Below are positions 54,549 to 62,621 of a stretch of DNA of 64,000 nucleotides, piece after piece; the first letter of the stretch is position 1, and every line of letters begins with the position of its first letter. The stretch covers positions 1-64,000 of the forward strand of contig NZ_KK211346.1 of NCBI RefSeq assembly GCF_000621785.1, written 5' to 3'. The stretch comes from Ruminococcus flavefaciens ND2009. Lineage in GTDB: Bacteria; Bacillota; Clostridia; Oscillospirales; Ruminococcaceae. The notes under the pieces are model-generated. The model saw only the letters and a program-made list of their open reading frames with translations, ran no database searches and was not told the origin of the DNA. Both the position numbers and the translations under genes were made by a program.

Positions 54549-54683
54549 ATACAATTACCTCATTCTTGCACAAATTATGATTTATCTCATTAAAACCATT
54601 ATACCAGTTCCCCTCAATTTCGTCAATATCCTCAGCCATAACTCTTTTTATCTTTTCCTATGGCTTTTTTATCAAAATCATGG

Positions 54684-54689
54684 TATAAT
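54684..54689 (+). promoter_or_regulatory. -10 box of ligA
   Basis: TATAAT at 54684-54689, extended by TGG before it, 31 bases before the ligA ATG; the -35 element is weak. Confidence 0.55.
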
Positions 54690-54719
54690 ATGAGTATACT
54701 TTTTTAAGGAGAGCTTGCT

Positions 54720-56675
54720 ATGGCTAATAATGATATAAACAGAATGAAGGAGCTGAATGAGCTGCTGGCAAAGGCGGCTGACGCTTACTATAATACAGGC
54801 GTTGAGATAATGTCCGACAAGCAGTACGACCAGCTTTATGACGAGCTGGAGGCACTTGAGAAAAAGACAGGCGTTATCCTCAGCGGAAGCCGTACCCAGC
54901 AGGTGGGCTACGAGGTATCATCGGGACTTCAGAAGATAAGACATACCACCAAAATGCTGTCTCTGGACAAGACCAAGAGTGTTGAGGAGCTGAAAAGCTG
55001 GCTGGGTGAGCATGAGGGCTTCCTCAGCTGGAAGCTGGACGGTCTTACACTGGTGCTGACCTATGACGGCGGTACCCTCACGCAAGCGGTCACCCGCGGA
55101 AACGGCGAGATAGGCGAGGACATCACTGCCAACGCAAGGCACATTATCGGTATCCCTGCACGCATTCCGTTTACGGGACATCTTGTGGTCCGCGGCGAGT
55201 CCCTCATGAAGTACAAGGACTTCGAGAGGGTCAACGAGGAGATAGAGGAGGGGGCAAAGTATAAAAATCCCCGTAATCTCTGCGTGGGAACTGTACGAAA
55301 CTTGGACTCCCGTGTTACTGCGGAGCGAAATATCAACTTCTTCGCATTCAATCTTGTGTCTGCCGAGGGCTATGAGGAGAACTCCTTTTCGCGCCGTCTG
55401 GACTGGCTTGAGGAGCAGGGCTTTCAGCGTGTTTACGGTGTTAAGGTGAAGTCCGACACCGTGGAGGGGGCTGTTTCGGATTTTGAAAAGGCTGTGGCGG
55501 AGAACGAGTTCCCCTCGGACGGTCTGGTGCTCATGTACGACGATGTGGCATACGGCCTCAGTCTGGGCGAGACCTCACACGCCCCCAGAAACGGCATAGC
55601 CTTCAAATGGCGTGACGAAACTGCGGACACTACTCTCCGCGAGGTGGAGTGGTCCGCCAGCAGAACGGGTCTGCTCAATCCTGTGGCTATATTCGATCCT
55701 GTGGAGCTGGAAGGAACTACGGTCACGAGGGCTTCCGTTCACAACCTCAGCATAGTTAAGCAGCTCCGTCTGGGAATAGGTGACACCCTTACCATTTTCA
55801 AGGCGAACATGATAATCCCGCAGGTGCTTGAAAACAAGACCGCCTCAGCAAGTCTGGAGATACCTGCGGTATGTCCCGTCTGCGGCGGCGCAACAGAGAT
55901 ACGCACCTCCGATGAGGACGTGGAAACTCTTGTATGTCCCAACAAGGACTGCGCTGCCAAGCATATCGGAAAGTTTGAGCACTTTGTCCAGCGGGACGCC
56001 ATGAATATCGTGGGAATGTCAACGGCTACCATAGAGACACTGGTCTCGGAGGGCTTTGTCAGGGAGTTCCGTGATTTCTATCACCTTGACGACTACAAGT
56101 TCAAGATAGTTGTGCTTGAGGGCTTCGGCGAGAAGTCCTATCAGAAGCTTGCGGACGCCATCGAAGCTTCACGAAAGACAGAGCTGAGCCGTGTGCTCTA
56201 CGCCATGGGTATACCCAATATCGGCAGACAGGCTTCACGCCTTATCTGCGCAAAGTACACCACTGCCGGGGAGCTTGAGAAGCTTTCTGCGGCGGAGCTT
56301 ACCTCCATTGACGGTATCGGAGAGGTGCTGGCAAATGACTATGTGAAGTTCTTTGCGGACGAGAAAAATCTCAGGGAGTTCCGAGACCTGCTGGCAGAGC
56401 TGGAAATTGAAGAGGCTGAGGCAGTGAACAGCGAGTCAGCCATTGCAGGCAAGACCTTTGTCATCACAGGCTCGGTGCACATCTGGAAGAACCGCAAGGA
56501 GCTCCAGGCATATATCGAGCAGAACGGCGGCAAGGCGTCGGGCTCGGTGTCATCAAAGACGGACTACCTTATCAACAACGACAACACCTCTAACTCCACC
56601 AAGAACAAGACTGCAAAGGAGCTCGGCATTCCGATAATAACCGAGGAGGAGTTTCAGGCGCTTATCAACGGCTGA
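54720..56675 (+). CDS. ligA: NAD-dependent DNA ligase
   Basis: A 651-residue ligase A. It has the Ia domain (MSDKQYDQLYDEL), nucleotidyltransferase with SWKLDGLTL (the adenylated Lys in KxDG), an OB fold, the four-Cys zinc finger CPVCGG...CPNKDC, helix-hairpin-helix repeats (IPNIGRQAS, IDGIGEVLA) and a C-terminal BRCT domain (GKTFVITGSVHIWKNRKEL). All parts needed for nick sealing in replication and repair are present. ATG at 54720 follows AAGGAGAGC. Confidence 0.97.
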   Translation: MANNDINRMKELNELLAKAADAYYNTGVEIMSDKQYDQLYDELEALEKKTGVILSGSRTQQVGYEVSSGLQKIRHTTKMLSLDKTKSVEELKSWLGEHEGFLSWKLDGLTLVLTYDGGTLTQAVTRGNGEIGEDITANARHIIGIPARIPFTGHLVVRGESLMKYKDFERVNEEIEEGAKYKNPRNLCVGTVRNLDSRVTAERNINFFAFNLVSAEGYEENSFSRRLDWLEEQGFQRVYGVKVKSDTVEGAVSDFEKAVAENEFPSDGLVLMYDDVAYGLSLGETSHAPRNGIAFKWRDETADTTLREVEWSASRTGLLNPVAIFDPVELEGTTVTRASVHNLSIVKQLRLGIGDTLTIFKANMIIPQVLENKTASASLEIPAVCPVCGGATEIRTSDEDVETLVCPNKDCAAKHIGKFEHFVQRDAMNIVGMSTATIETLVSEGFVREFRDFYHLDDYKFKIVVLEGFGEKSYQKLADAIEASRKTELSRVLYAMGIPNIGRQASRLICAKYTTAGELEKLSAAELTSIDGIGEVLANDYVKFFADEKNLREFRDLLAELEIEEAEAVNSESAIAGKTFVITGSVHIWKNRKELQAYIEQNGGKASGSVSSKTDYLINNDNTSNSTKNKTAKELGIPIITEEEFQALING

Positions 56676-56734
56676 AATTCAGTGAATTGAAAGTGCAGGG
56701 ACGACCATTGGCCGTCCCTGCAAATAATATTAAG

Positions 56735-56758
56735 GCGGACAATTTGTCCGCTTTTTTT
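56735..56758 (+). terminator. Terminator of ligA
   Basis: GCGGACA pairs with TGTCCGC around ATT, followed by TTTTTTT. A further hairpin GCAGGGACG/CGTCCCTGC lies just before it (56696-56721). Confidence 0.9.
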
Positions 56759-56815
56759 GAAAATTCTGTAATAAAACCAGAAGTCACTCGTCTAACTAAG
56801 TGAGGAGGTGAGAAG

Positions 56816-57313
56816 ATGAAGCAGGAATTTCATGAGATATACGAGAAATACAGCTCCGACCTCTATACCTTTATCCTGAGACTGTGCGGCAATGAGCAGC
56901 TTGCAAAGGACATTCTTCAGGATACCATGCTGAAGGCTATGACAAGCGCCGACAGCTTTCGGGGAAGCTGCTCCGTGAGGACGTGGCTGTGTACTATCGC
57001 GAAAAATCTCTGGTACGACCACCTGAAAAAGGCTGAGAGCAGGAACAGCTCTGCGGAGAGCATCGGCGAGACAGCTGCACAGGGGAGCCTTGAGGAATGC
57101 TTTGCCGACAGGGAGACTTCCCTGCGGATACATCATCTTCTACACGACCTTGAGGAGCCGTACAGAGAGGTATTTACCCTGAGAGTTTTCGCGGAGCTGA
57201 AATTCGCCGACATAGCAAAGGTTTTCGGAAAGAGTGAGAACTGGGCAGGCGTGACCTATTACCGCGCTAAACAGAAGCTTTTGCAGCTTCTGAAAAAGGA
57301 GGGACTTTTATGA
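56816..57313 (+). CDS. ECF sigma factor
   Basis: A 165-residue sigma-70 family protein with only regions 2 and 4. Region 2: YTFILRLCGNEQLAKDILQDTMLKAM and FRGSCSVRTWLCTIAKNLWYDHLKK; region 4: EPYREVFTLRVFAELKFADIAKVFGKSENWAGVTYYRAKQKL. ATG at 56816 follows GAGGAGGTG. Its stop overlaps the start of the next gene by four bases (ATGA), the usual arrangement of a sigma factor and its anti-sigma partner. Confidence 0.93.
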   Translation: MKQEFHEIYEKYSSDLYTFILRLCGNEQLAKDILQDTMLKAMTSADSFRGSCSVRTWLCTIAKNLWYDHLKKAESRNSSAESIGETAAQGSLEECFADRETSLRIHHLLHDLEEPYREVFTLRVFAELKFADIAKVFGKSENWAGVTYYRAKQKLLQLLKKEGLL

Positions 57314-58095
57314 ACAGAAAGGATATAGACTGCAATGTTATCATCGACCTGCTGCCCCTTTACAAGGAGGAGATATGCAGCGAGGCGACAAGGGAGCTTG
57401 TGGAGGAGCACCTCCGCAGCTGTGAGGACTGCCGACAGCTCTGCGAGAACATGATCCTGCCCGAGCCCGAGAAAAAGGCAGTTCCCGACGAAGCCGAGAC
57501 CTTTAAAAAGGTGGGTAAGAAACTGAAAAAGAGCCGTTTTACCAAGGTCATGGCGGTGCTTATGTCTGTATTTCTTGCGATATTTTTAGGCTTCAACAGT
57601 GCATGGTATTTTCTTAAATATCGACCGATGAAGAAACTCTGTGAGGGTATGCAGCTTATAGAGCGTGATTCTACTGCTGTAAAACAGGTAGGTATATACG
57701 GAAGTACAGACGATAAATTTTTTTATGTTGTAAGACTGCCTAATTATCTCAGTTTTAGCACAGGATATGTAACTGTTTCGCCGTTAGAAAGCGTCGCTGT
57801 AAACGGTGATGGCGGTTTTGTTTATAAAGACACACATTCTCCCGTGATAACTATTCCGCATGAGCTGTCAGGCAGACGAACTTATCAGATCATATGTGAG
57901 TCGGATGCAGAAGAAAATGGACATAAAATAACTTATCATTTTGAAGTCGATGAAGATTTTGAACTGATAAACTATTTTGATAATTATAATACCGAAGATG
58001 CAAGGAATATGAAAGATATTGTTACAGCTCACAAAGATGAACTGAACGAAGAGATCGAAGCCGCACAGAAAAAGTGGGGCGAATATCTGAAATAA
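57310..58095 (+). CDS. Anti-sigma factor with zf-HC2 domain and one membrane helix
   Basis: A 261-residue protein. The N-terminal zinc-binding anti-sigma domain has HLRSCEDCRQLC (HxxxCxxC) at about 37-48 and would hold the ECF sigma factor of the preceding gene. A transmembrane helix (about 78-98) follows, then a 160-residue external domain of no recognised family. The 3' half is clearly more AT-rich than the first 100 codons, so the extracellular domain may have a different origin. ATG at 57310 shares ATGA with the sigma gene stop. Confidence 0.9.
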   Translation: MNRKDIDCNVIIDLLPLYKEEICSEATRELVEEHLRSCEDCRQLCENMILPEPEKKAVPDEAETFKKVGKKLKKSRFTKVMAVLMSVFLAIFLGFNSAWYFLKYRPMKKLCEGMQLIERDSTAVKQVGIYGSTDDKFFYVVRLPNYLSFSTGYVTVSPLESVAVNGDGGFVYKDTHSPVITIPHELSGRRTYQIICESDAEENGHKITYHFEVDEDFELINYFDNYNTEDARNMKDIVTAHKDELNEEIEAAQKKWGEYLK

Positions 58096-58100
58096 GAAAA

Positions 58101-58130
58101 GCGGACAGTCATGCTGTCCGCTATGTTTTT
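58101..58130. terminator. Terminator between convergent genes
   Basis: GCGGACAG pairs with CTGTCCGC around TCATG; TATGTTTTT follows. Confidence 0.8.
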
Positions 58131-58779
58131 ACATATTCTTGTTGAGCATCTCCACAGCCCACTCTGTGTCGATTATCACTTCATTATCGGCAAGAAGGGA
58201 GGTCTTGAAGGTCTTTGCAACCTGATCGTAGTTTTCCTTGGAGAAGGCAGTGCCGCCCCACTTGTCATTGTCGAACCTGATAGCGAAGCTGTATGTATCG
58301 TCCTTTTCCTTTGTGAAGTATATCTCGGTTATCCTGAGGTCCTGTGATGAGGTCTGTATATCGGCAACGATGAACAGCTTCATGAGCTCGATGATACGGT
58401 CATCAAGTCCCTCGTCGAGAATGACGAGCTTTTCGCGGAGCTGGTTCATATCGGTCACAACACGCCTTGTGTAGCCATTATCGAAGTTGTAGCCGCTTTC
58501 GTTGTCATTGCTGAGGTCCTTCATGCACTTTTCGGCAGTGTCGGGATCTCCGGGAACGTAGCTGACGATGTACTTATCTCCGGGCTGGTGATAGATGGTG
58601 GGGAAGAAGATGAGAGAGTTGTCCTCACATTCTGAGCAGTGCCATCTGAAAGCCTCGCCGTTCCTTATCTTCTGCTTCATCTCGGGAGCGTCGGTAACGT
58701 CGATAACGTCCCATACTGTCATTTCCGAGATCTTTTTGCACTTAGGGCATTTTATCATTTCAACATGAGTCTTTGACAT
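58129..58779 (-). CDS. CpXC domain protein
   Basis: A 216-residue protein. The N-terminal ~110 residues form a CpXC zinc-binding domain: IKCPKCKKISEM (CPxC) and WHCSECEDNS. The remaining alpha/beta part (about 115-216) is not recognised. Such proteins are widespread in gut Firmicutes without known role. The start is ATG at 58779, preceded by AGAGGAAT. The promoter may lie in the palindromic repeat upstream (TATAAT on the minus strand near 58830). Confidence 0.82.
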   Translation of the reverse strand: MSKTHVEMIKCPKCKKISEMTVWDVIDVTDAPEMKQKIRNGEAFRWHCSECEDNSLIFFPTIYHQPGDKYIVSYVPGDPDTAEKCMKDLSNDNESGYNFDNGYTRRVVTDMNQLREKLVILDEGLDDRIIELMKLFIVADIQTSSQDLRITEIYFTKEKDDTYSFAIRFDNDKWGGTAFSKENYDQVAKTFKTSLLADNEVIIDTEWAVEMLNKNM

Positions 58780-58829
58780 AGTTATTCCTCTTTTCTCCGG
58801 TGCCAATATCTGCACAGGTGATTTTTATT

Positions 58830-58871
58830 ATTATATCATAAAAGCGAAGCGTTATGATATAATTGCCCGAT
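58830..58871. repeat. Palindromic 42-bp repeat, copy B
   Basis: ATTATATCATAA pairs with TTATGATATAAT around AAGCGAAGCG. It is the inverted copy of 1-42; the stem change G-C to T-A is compensated on both arms. In both copies the same end of the repeat points to the following gene. Confidence 0.8.
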
Positions 58872-58923
58872 ATGCAGGGAGCTGATCTGTGATCAGCGTA
58901 TCTGCAAGGGCTTTTTGATCAAT

Positions 58924-58950
58924 TATAATGAATGCTTTGCATTCATTATA
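58924..58950. repeat. AT-rich perfect palindrome
   Basis: TATAATGAATGC pairs with GCATTCATTATA around TTT. Like the 42-bp repeat it presents TATAAT-type sequence in both arms. It may act as a terminator for the gene on the minus strand downstream or as a small repeat. Confidence 0.6.
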
Positions 58951-58998
58951 TCACATATTAAGTGATAAAGCAAGTATAAAACTACTGCGGGGCTATGT

Positions 58999-59355
58999 TT
59001 ATTCTTCCATCGGCATTCCAGCCGCTATGTATTCCGGTAGGGGAAGCGGTACGCAGAAATCGTTGTCCACATACACATTCTTCGGAAAATCCGGCTGCGT
59101 CAGTACATGACGAACATTTGCCGCATTCCGGTAAACGATCATGATAACTGCTGCCGCCTGAAAAGGGAGTTTTTCAAGCTCATCCTTCCAGTCTGATAGA
59201 TCCGTATCATAATCAAAAAAGATATGCCCGTCAGGAAATTCAGCGCAAAAGCGGTCATCAGACACCTGATAAGTTCTGGTGGCTCCGGGCTGTCTCATCT
59301 TTTGAATGCTTGTGAGCGTCAGATTCCTGTCGCCGAGAATACTGATATACTTCAT
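58999..59355 (-). CDS. Hypothetical 118-residue protein
   Basis: A small soluble alpha/beta protein (MKYISILGDRNLTL at the start, FFDYDTDLSDW and NVYVDNDFCVPLP later) with no family I recognise. ATG at 59355 has only a weak ATGAGA site. Size and composition resemble small immunity-type or accessory proteins, but nothing here proves that. Downstream genes on this strand are the CpXC protein. Confidence 0.6.
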   Translation of the reverse strand: MKYISILGDRNLTLTSIQKMRQPGATRTYQVSDDRFCAEFPDGHIFFDYDTDLSDWKDELEKLPFQAAAVIMIVYRNAANVRHVLTQPDFPKNVYVDNDFCVPLPLPEYIAAGMPMEE

Positions 59356-59606
59356 ATTATTGTCTCATTACAACCTTTCCCCACACGGGGCGCTGTTTTG
59401 CAATCACCCGAATCGCAATTTTTAATTCGTCTGTTTCGGCGATTTTATACCTTACCCCTTGACATCAATACTACGCACTCAACGTGCCGCGACTTACTCG
59501 ATTTGATGTTTTCCTGCAAAATACTGTGCTTTCGAGTAGCGGGGGATATGTTCAATGCTCTTATCACTACGGGGAAACATAGCTGAAATAGTGCCAAGGT
59601 CGGCGT
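59356..59606. other. 251-bp stretch without a supported gene
   Basis: Short open stretches on both strands end quickly; on the minus strand a 28-codon frame begins at about 59580. The stretch may be a remnant of mobile DNA. I see no gene that I can support. Confidence 0.4.
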
Positions 59607-59834
59607 TCATACGCCCAGATGCTTTTCAATTACAGCCATGATTTCCTCTATACGCTTATCGCCGATACCATTGATCTGCCGGAGGTCTTTCTCAACCTCC
59701 CGCAGGTCAATGGATTTGCCGTCGTTCTCCAGCAGCCCATCTGCGTAGCGCATCAGGAAGGCTTGCAGCTCCTCACGGCTCATTTTCTTGATAGCACGAT
59801 AGGTATCTCGATCAATGATTTTCTGTTCCGGCAT
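59607..59834 (-). CDS. Small helix-hairpin-helix-like protein
   Basis: A 75-residue acidic/basic mixed helical protein. The C-terminal half (LRQINGIGDKRIEEIMAVIEKHL) has the INGIGxxR pattern of a helix-hairpin-helix DNA-binding motif. Similar small proteins are common on integrative elements of Firmicutes (my recollection, not checked). ATG at 59834 follows AAAGGAG. It lies beside the restriction-modification block and may mark the edge of a mobile segment. Confidence 0.65.
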   Translation of the reverse strand: MPEQKIIDRDTYRAIKKMSREELQAFLMRYADGLLENDGKSIDLREVEKDLRQINGIGDKRIEEIMAVIEKHLGV

Positions 59835-59971
59835 AGACAGTATACTCCTTTACTATTCCGTATAAATAAATCAGCTTTCTTTCATTCTACCATATATATG
59901 GCAAAAAATCAACCCATTCAATTGATATGAATTAGTAAAAGCACAACAATCTTGAGGATACTATCAGTCAC

Positions 59972-60000
59972 TTGACTTAAACGGCTTTTTATGCTATAAT
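59972..60000 (+). promoter_or_regulatory. Promoter of the restriction-modification operon
   Basis: TTGACT (59972-59977), 17 bases, TATAAT (59995-60000). Confidence 0.9.
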
Positions 60001-60010
60001 AATCTTATTA

Positions 60011-60028
60011 CAGGCCAATATTGGCCTG
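60011..60028. promoter_or_regulatory. Perfect 18-bp palindromic operator candidate
   Basis: CAGGCCAATATTGGCCTG is a perfect palindrome lying 11-28 bases after the -10 box, across the likely transcript start, and 18 bases before the ATG of the AbrB-like gene. Its place fits a repressor site. Confidence 0.75.
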
Positions 60029-60045
60029 AATCCAGGAGGGCTATT

Positions 60046-60237
60046 ATGGAGAATAGCGAAGTGCTTTTAGAAAGAAATATGTTGCAAAAAGACCTACGAA
60101 TTCGTCTTCCCAAGCAAATTTTGACTAATCTCGACATTGTTGTTGGCGAGGAATTAGATATTTATATTGACACGCTTAAACAGGAAATCATTATTCGAAA
60201 GAGCAAATCTAACAGCAATGATGCGCTGGAAGCATAA
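60046..60237 (+). CDS. AbrB/MazE-like small DNA-binding protein
   Basis: A 63-residue protein with one swapped-hairpin AbrB domain: LRIRLPKQILTNLDIVVGEELDIYID followed by EIIIRKSKS. Such proteins are dimeric transition-state regulators or antitoxins. ATG at 60046 follows AGGAGGG. No toxin gene follows; instead two DNA methyltransferases and a nuclease do, so it is probably the operon's own regulator acting at the palindrome upstream, in the role that small HTH C proteins play in classical restriction-modification systems (inference). Confidence 0.82.
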   Translation: MENSEVLLERNMLQKDLRIRLPKQILTNLDIVVGEELDIYIDTLKQEIIIRKSKSNSNDALEA

Positions 60238-60259
60238 TAATTAAGGTGGATAAGAAATA

Positions 60260-61048
60260 ATGATACTTGATCACATTTTTAATTCAACAAGTGAGAATAT
60301 GTCTGATGTCCCAGACGAATCCGTGGACCTCGTTGTTACATCACCCCCATATAATATCGATATTCAATATGGAAATAAAACTGAAAAAGGAAGTATTCTT
60401 GAAAGCAAAGGCATAAAATATGCCGATAAAATGGACGAAGATGATTACAGACAAATGCTATTTACCGTTTTTTCTGAATGCAAGCGCGTTCTTAAGAAGA
60501 ATGGTTCAGCATGGATCAACATAAAGAACAGATATGATAACGGAATAGTTGTTCCGCCATTCTGGATTCTTGATTTATTTCAAGATATGTATTTGAAGAA
60601 TCTTATAGTTTGGAATTTTGATTGGGGCGGTTCTACAAATAAACGATTTGCTCCCAGATATGAATTCGTTTTCTGGTTCGTTAAAGACAAGAATAATTAT
60701 ACTTTCAATCTTGACGATGTTAAAATTCCTGCTTTAAATTATAGGCCCGATAGATATAAAAGTCAGTTAAAAAACCCGACGGATGTTTGGCGTATTTCTA
60801 TGGTATCTGGAAACTTTGAAGAAAGAACGTCGCATCCTGCTCAATATCCTGAAGAACTGATTGAACGGATAGTTCTTGCTGGAACAAATAAAGGCGATAT
60901 AGTTTTAGATCCTTTTATGGGAAGTGGAACATCAGCGGTTGTAGCAAAAAAACTGGGTAGACATTACCTTGGTTACGAAACTGTTCCAGAATACTGTCAA
61001 ATCGCAAATGAGCGCTTATCAAGAGTTTCGGAGGGATACAATGAGTGA
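60260..61048 (+). CDS. Beta-class DNA methyltransferase 1
   Basis: A 262-residue SAM-dependent DNA methyltransferase. Catalytic motif IV TSPPYN at 27-32 precedes SAM-binding motif I DPFMGSGTSA near 215, the beta-class order. SPPY is most common in N4-cytosine enzymes but also occurs in N6-adenine ones. ATG at 60260, 22 bases after the AbrB-like gene, follows AAGGTGG. Its end overlaps the second methyltransferase by eight bases. GC content is visibly lower than in the chromosomal genes, consistent with transfer. Confidence 0.93.
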   Translation: MILDHIFNSTSENMSDVPDESVDLVVTSPPYNIDIQYGNKTEKGSILESKGIKYADKMDEDDYRQMLFTVFSECKRVLKKNGSAWINIKNRYDNGIVVPPFWILDLFQDMYLKNLIVWNFDWGGSTNKRFAPRYEFVFWFVKDKNNYTFNLDDVKIPALNYRPDRYKSQLKNPTDVWRISMVSGNFEERTSHPAQYPEELIERIVLAGTNKGDIVLDPFMGSGTSAVVAKKLGRHYLGYETVPEYCQIANERLSRVSEGYNE

Positions 61049-61826
61049 AGTTATGTACAAGATTGGTGATTGTAGAACGCTCTTGAAGGAGGTCCCAAGC
61101 CAGTCGGTAAAATTGGTTGTGACATCACCACCATATAATATTGGTAAGCCGTATGGAAAGTATTCCGATAAGATGCCGCTTGAAGATTGGAAAGCTCTTA
61201 TCAAAGCGGTAACTCAGGAAGTATATAGAATACTAACACCAGATGGTAGTTTCTTTTTAAATCTTTCGCCTGTTCCGTATGGAAAGGATAAGGAAATATT
61301 GCCGTTACCTTTTATCGGATACGAAATCATGCAGGAGTGTGGATTACACCTGAGAAACATGATAACATGGACTTTTAACAATATGCAAAATTGCACGAAC
61401 AGATTATCAGGTCGTTACGAGAACATATTATGGGGAGTGAAAGACCTAAATAATTATGTTTTCAATTTAGATGATATCAGAATCCCATATATAACCCAAA
61501 ACGACAAACGTCTCGAAGGTGGAAAAGGAAGAAACCCCACTGATGTTTGGTATTTTGATCGTGTAAACAACATGACAAAGAAGAAACTTGGTTTACAGCA
61601 CCCGACTGTATATCCTCTTCCGATGATTATGCGTATTCTGCAAATGTCGAGCAATCCGGGGGATACAATACTAGATCCTTTTTTAGGCAGTGGAACTTCA
61701 CTTGTGGCGGCCAAACTGCTTGACAGAAATGGCATCGGATTTGAATTGGATGCAAAGTATGTTGACGAAATTGAAATGAGATTAGCACAAGAAGGGGTAA
61801 GACAATTATCTCTTTTTGAGAATTGA
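61041..61826 (+). CDS. Beta-class DNA methyltransferase 2
   Basis: A 261-residue paralogue of the preceding enzyme. TSPPYN at 28-33, DPFLGSGTSL late; it shares NNYVFNLDDIRIP and NPTDVW with the first enzyme, whereas the region between differs, as expected for different recognition. Two methyltransferases in one operon suit an asymmetric site with one enzyme per strand. ATG at 61041 follows GGAGGG. The nuclease gene starts eight bases after its stop. Confidence 0.93.
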   Translation: MSEVMYKIGDCRTLLKEVPSQSVKLVVTSPPYNIGKPYGKYSDKMPLEDWKALIKAVTQEVYRILTPDGSFFLNLSPVPYGKDKEILPLPFIGYEIMQECGLHLRNMITWTFNNMQNCTNRLSGRYENILWGVKDLNNYVFNLDDIRIPYITQNDKRLEGGKGRNPTDVWYFDRVNNMTKKKLGLQHPTVYPLPMIMRILQMSSNPGDTILDPFLGSGTSLVAAKLLDRNGIGFELDAKYVDEIEMRLAQEGVRQLSLFEN

Positions 61827-61834
61827 GGAAATGT

Positions 61835-62620
61835 ATGTTATATCAAGAATTATTAGATTCATGTCGTGATCGCTTTGATGAATTTTTTCAAAACGTACCT
61901 ATTTTTCATAATCAGTTCAGGTGGAATGAATATAATAATGCCTGCTACCAATTGATGTATTCTGAAAATCTGGAAGATAGTATTGCCACCGTAAAAGAAT
62001 TGAAATCAAAAATTCCGGAACTCACAGACTTGTGTAAGCAATGCGGTTCCTTCTTCATTCCAGCAAGAAATAAGAGCCTTCCCAAATATGATGTAATAAT
62101 GGGACAACAGCACGAAGAAGCTCTTATGAAATATCTTTCACAGAAGCTTAATACTGAAGTATGCCGTGCTGATCTTGAAGATCGTAGTATGCCTGATTGT
62201 AAAGTATTAAAGTCTGATGGCACAGTGGCAGCTTATTTTGAAGTGAAATTTCATGGAGCCCCGTTTGTTTGCGCGTTACAAAAGACCGGAAGGTATTGTT
62301 ATGAAGGAAGTGCCACACTGGATTATAAAAAAATAGAAAAACAACTTGGAATAATCGAAGGATTAGAGGCCCCGGTATTCTATGTTCATTGGATTGAATA
62401 TCCATGCTTAAAAGGTGTATTCTACGAGACAAGTGATCAGGTTAAGCAATACATTGCTGAACAACATGAAACATTTGAAAGAGAAAAGCGGGAAGGCGAT
62501 GATATGAAATCAGCTAAAGCTGTCTATTTGAAAAAGATGTATTCTCCGCTTCTACAAATGAAAGACTTTGATTCTTTCGTTGAGACAATAAGAGCATTGC
62601 TTCAATCAAGAGGTGTGTAA
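61835..62620 (+). CDS. PD-(D/E)XK restriction endonuclease (catalytic subunit)
   Basis: A 261-residue protein without close family name. The catalytic triad of the PD-(D/E)XK fold is visible: PD at 120-121, then Glu136-Val-Lys138 in AYFEVKFH (PD-x14-ExK). Before it lies a helical domain (1-110). After it come PVFYVHWIEYP and YETSDQVKQYI. Position directly after two methyltransferases makes it the likely cognate restriction enzyme. Start ATG 61835 (GAGGAA before it); TTG at 61823 is possible. The next gene, one base after its stop, encodes a shortened paralogue. Confidence 0.85.
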   Translation: MLYQELLDSCRDRFDEFFQNVPIFHNQFRWNEYNNACYQLMYSENLEDSIATVKELKSKIPELTDLCKQCGSFFIPARNKSLPKYDVIMGQQHEEALMKYLSQKLNTEVCRADLEDRSMPDCKVLKSDGTVAAYFEVKFHGAPFVCALQKTGRYCYEGSATLDYKKIEKQLGIIEGLEAPVFYVHWIEYPCLKGVFYETSDQVKQYIAEQHETFEREKREGDDMKSAKAVYLKKMYSPLLQMKDFDSFVETIRALLQSRGV

Positions 62621-62621
62621 A

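Noticed and set aside
59380..59600. Short degraded gene between the two small minus-strand genes
   Set aside because: Several stops in every frame and no family match, so I list it only as a gene-free stretch.
60046..60237. Antitoxin of a toxin-antitoxin pair
   Set aside because: No small toxin-like gene follows; the next genes are DNA methyltransferases.
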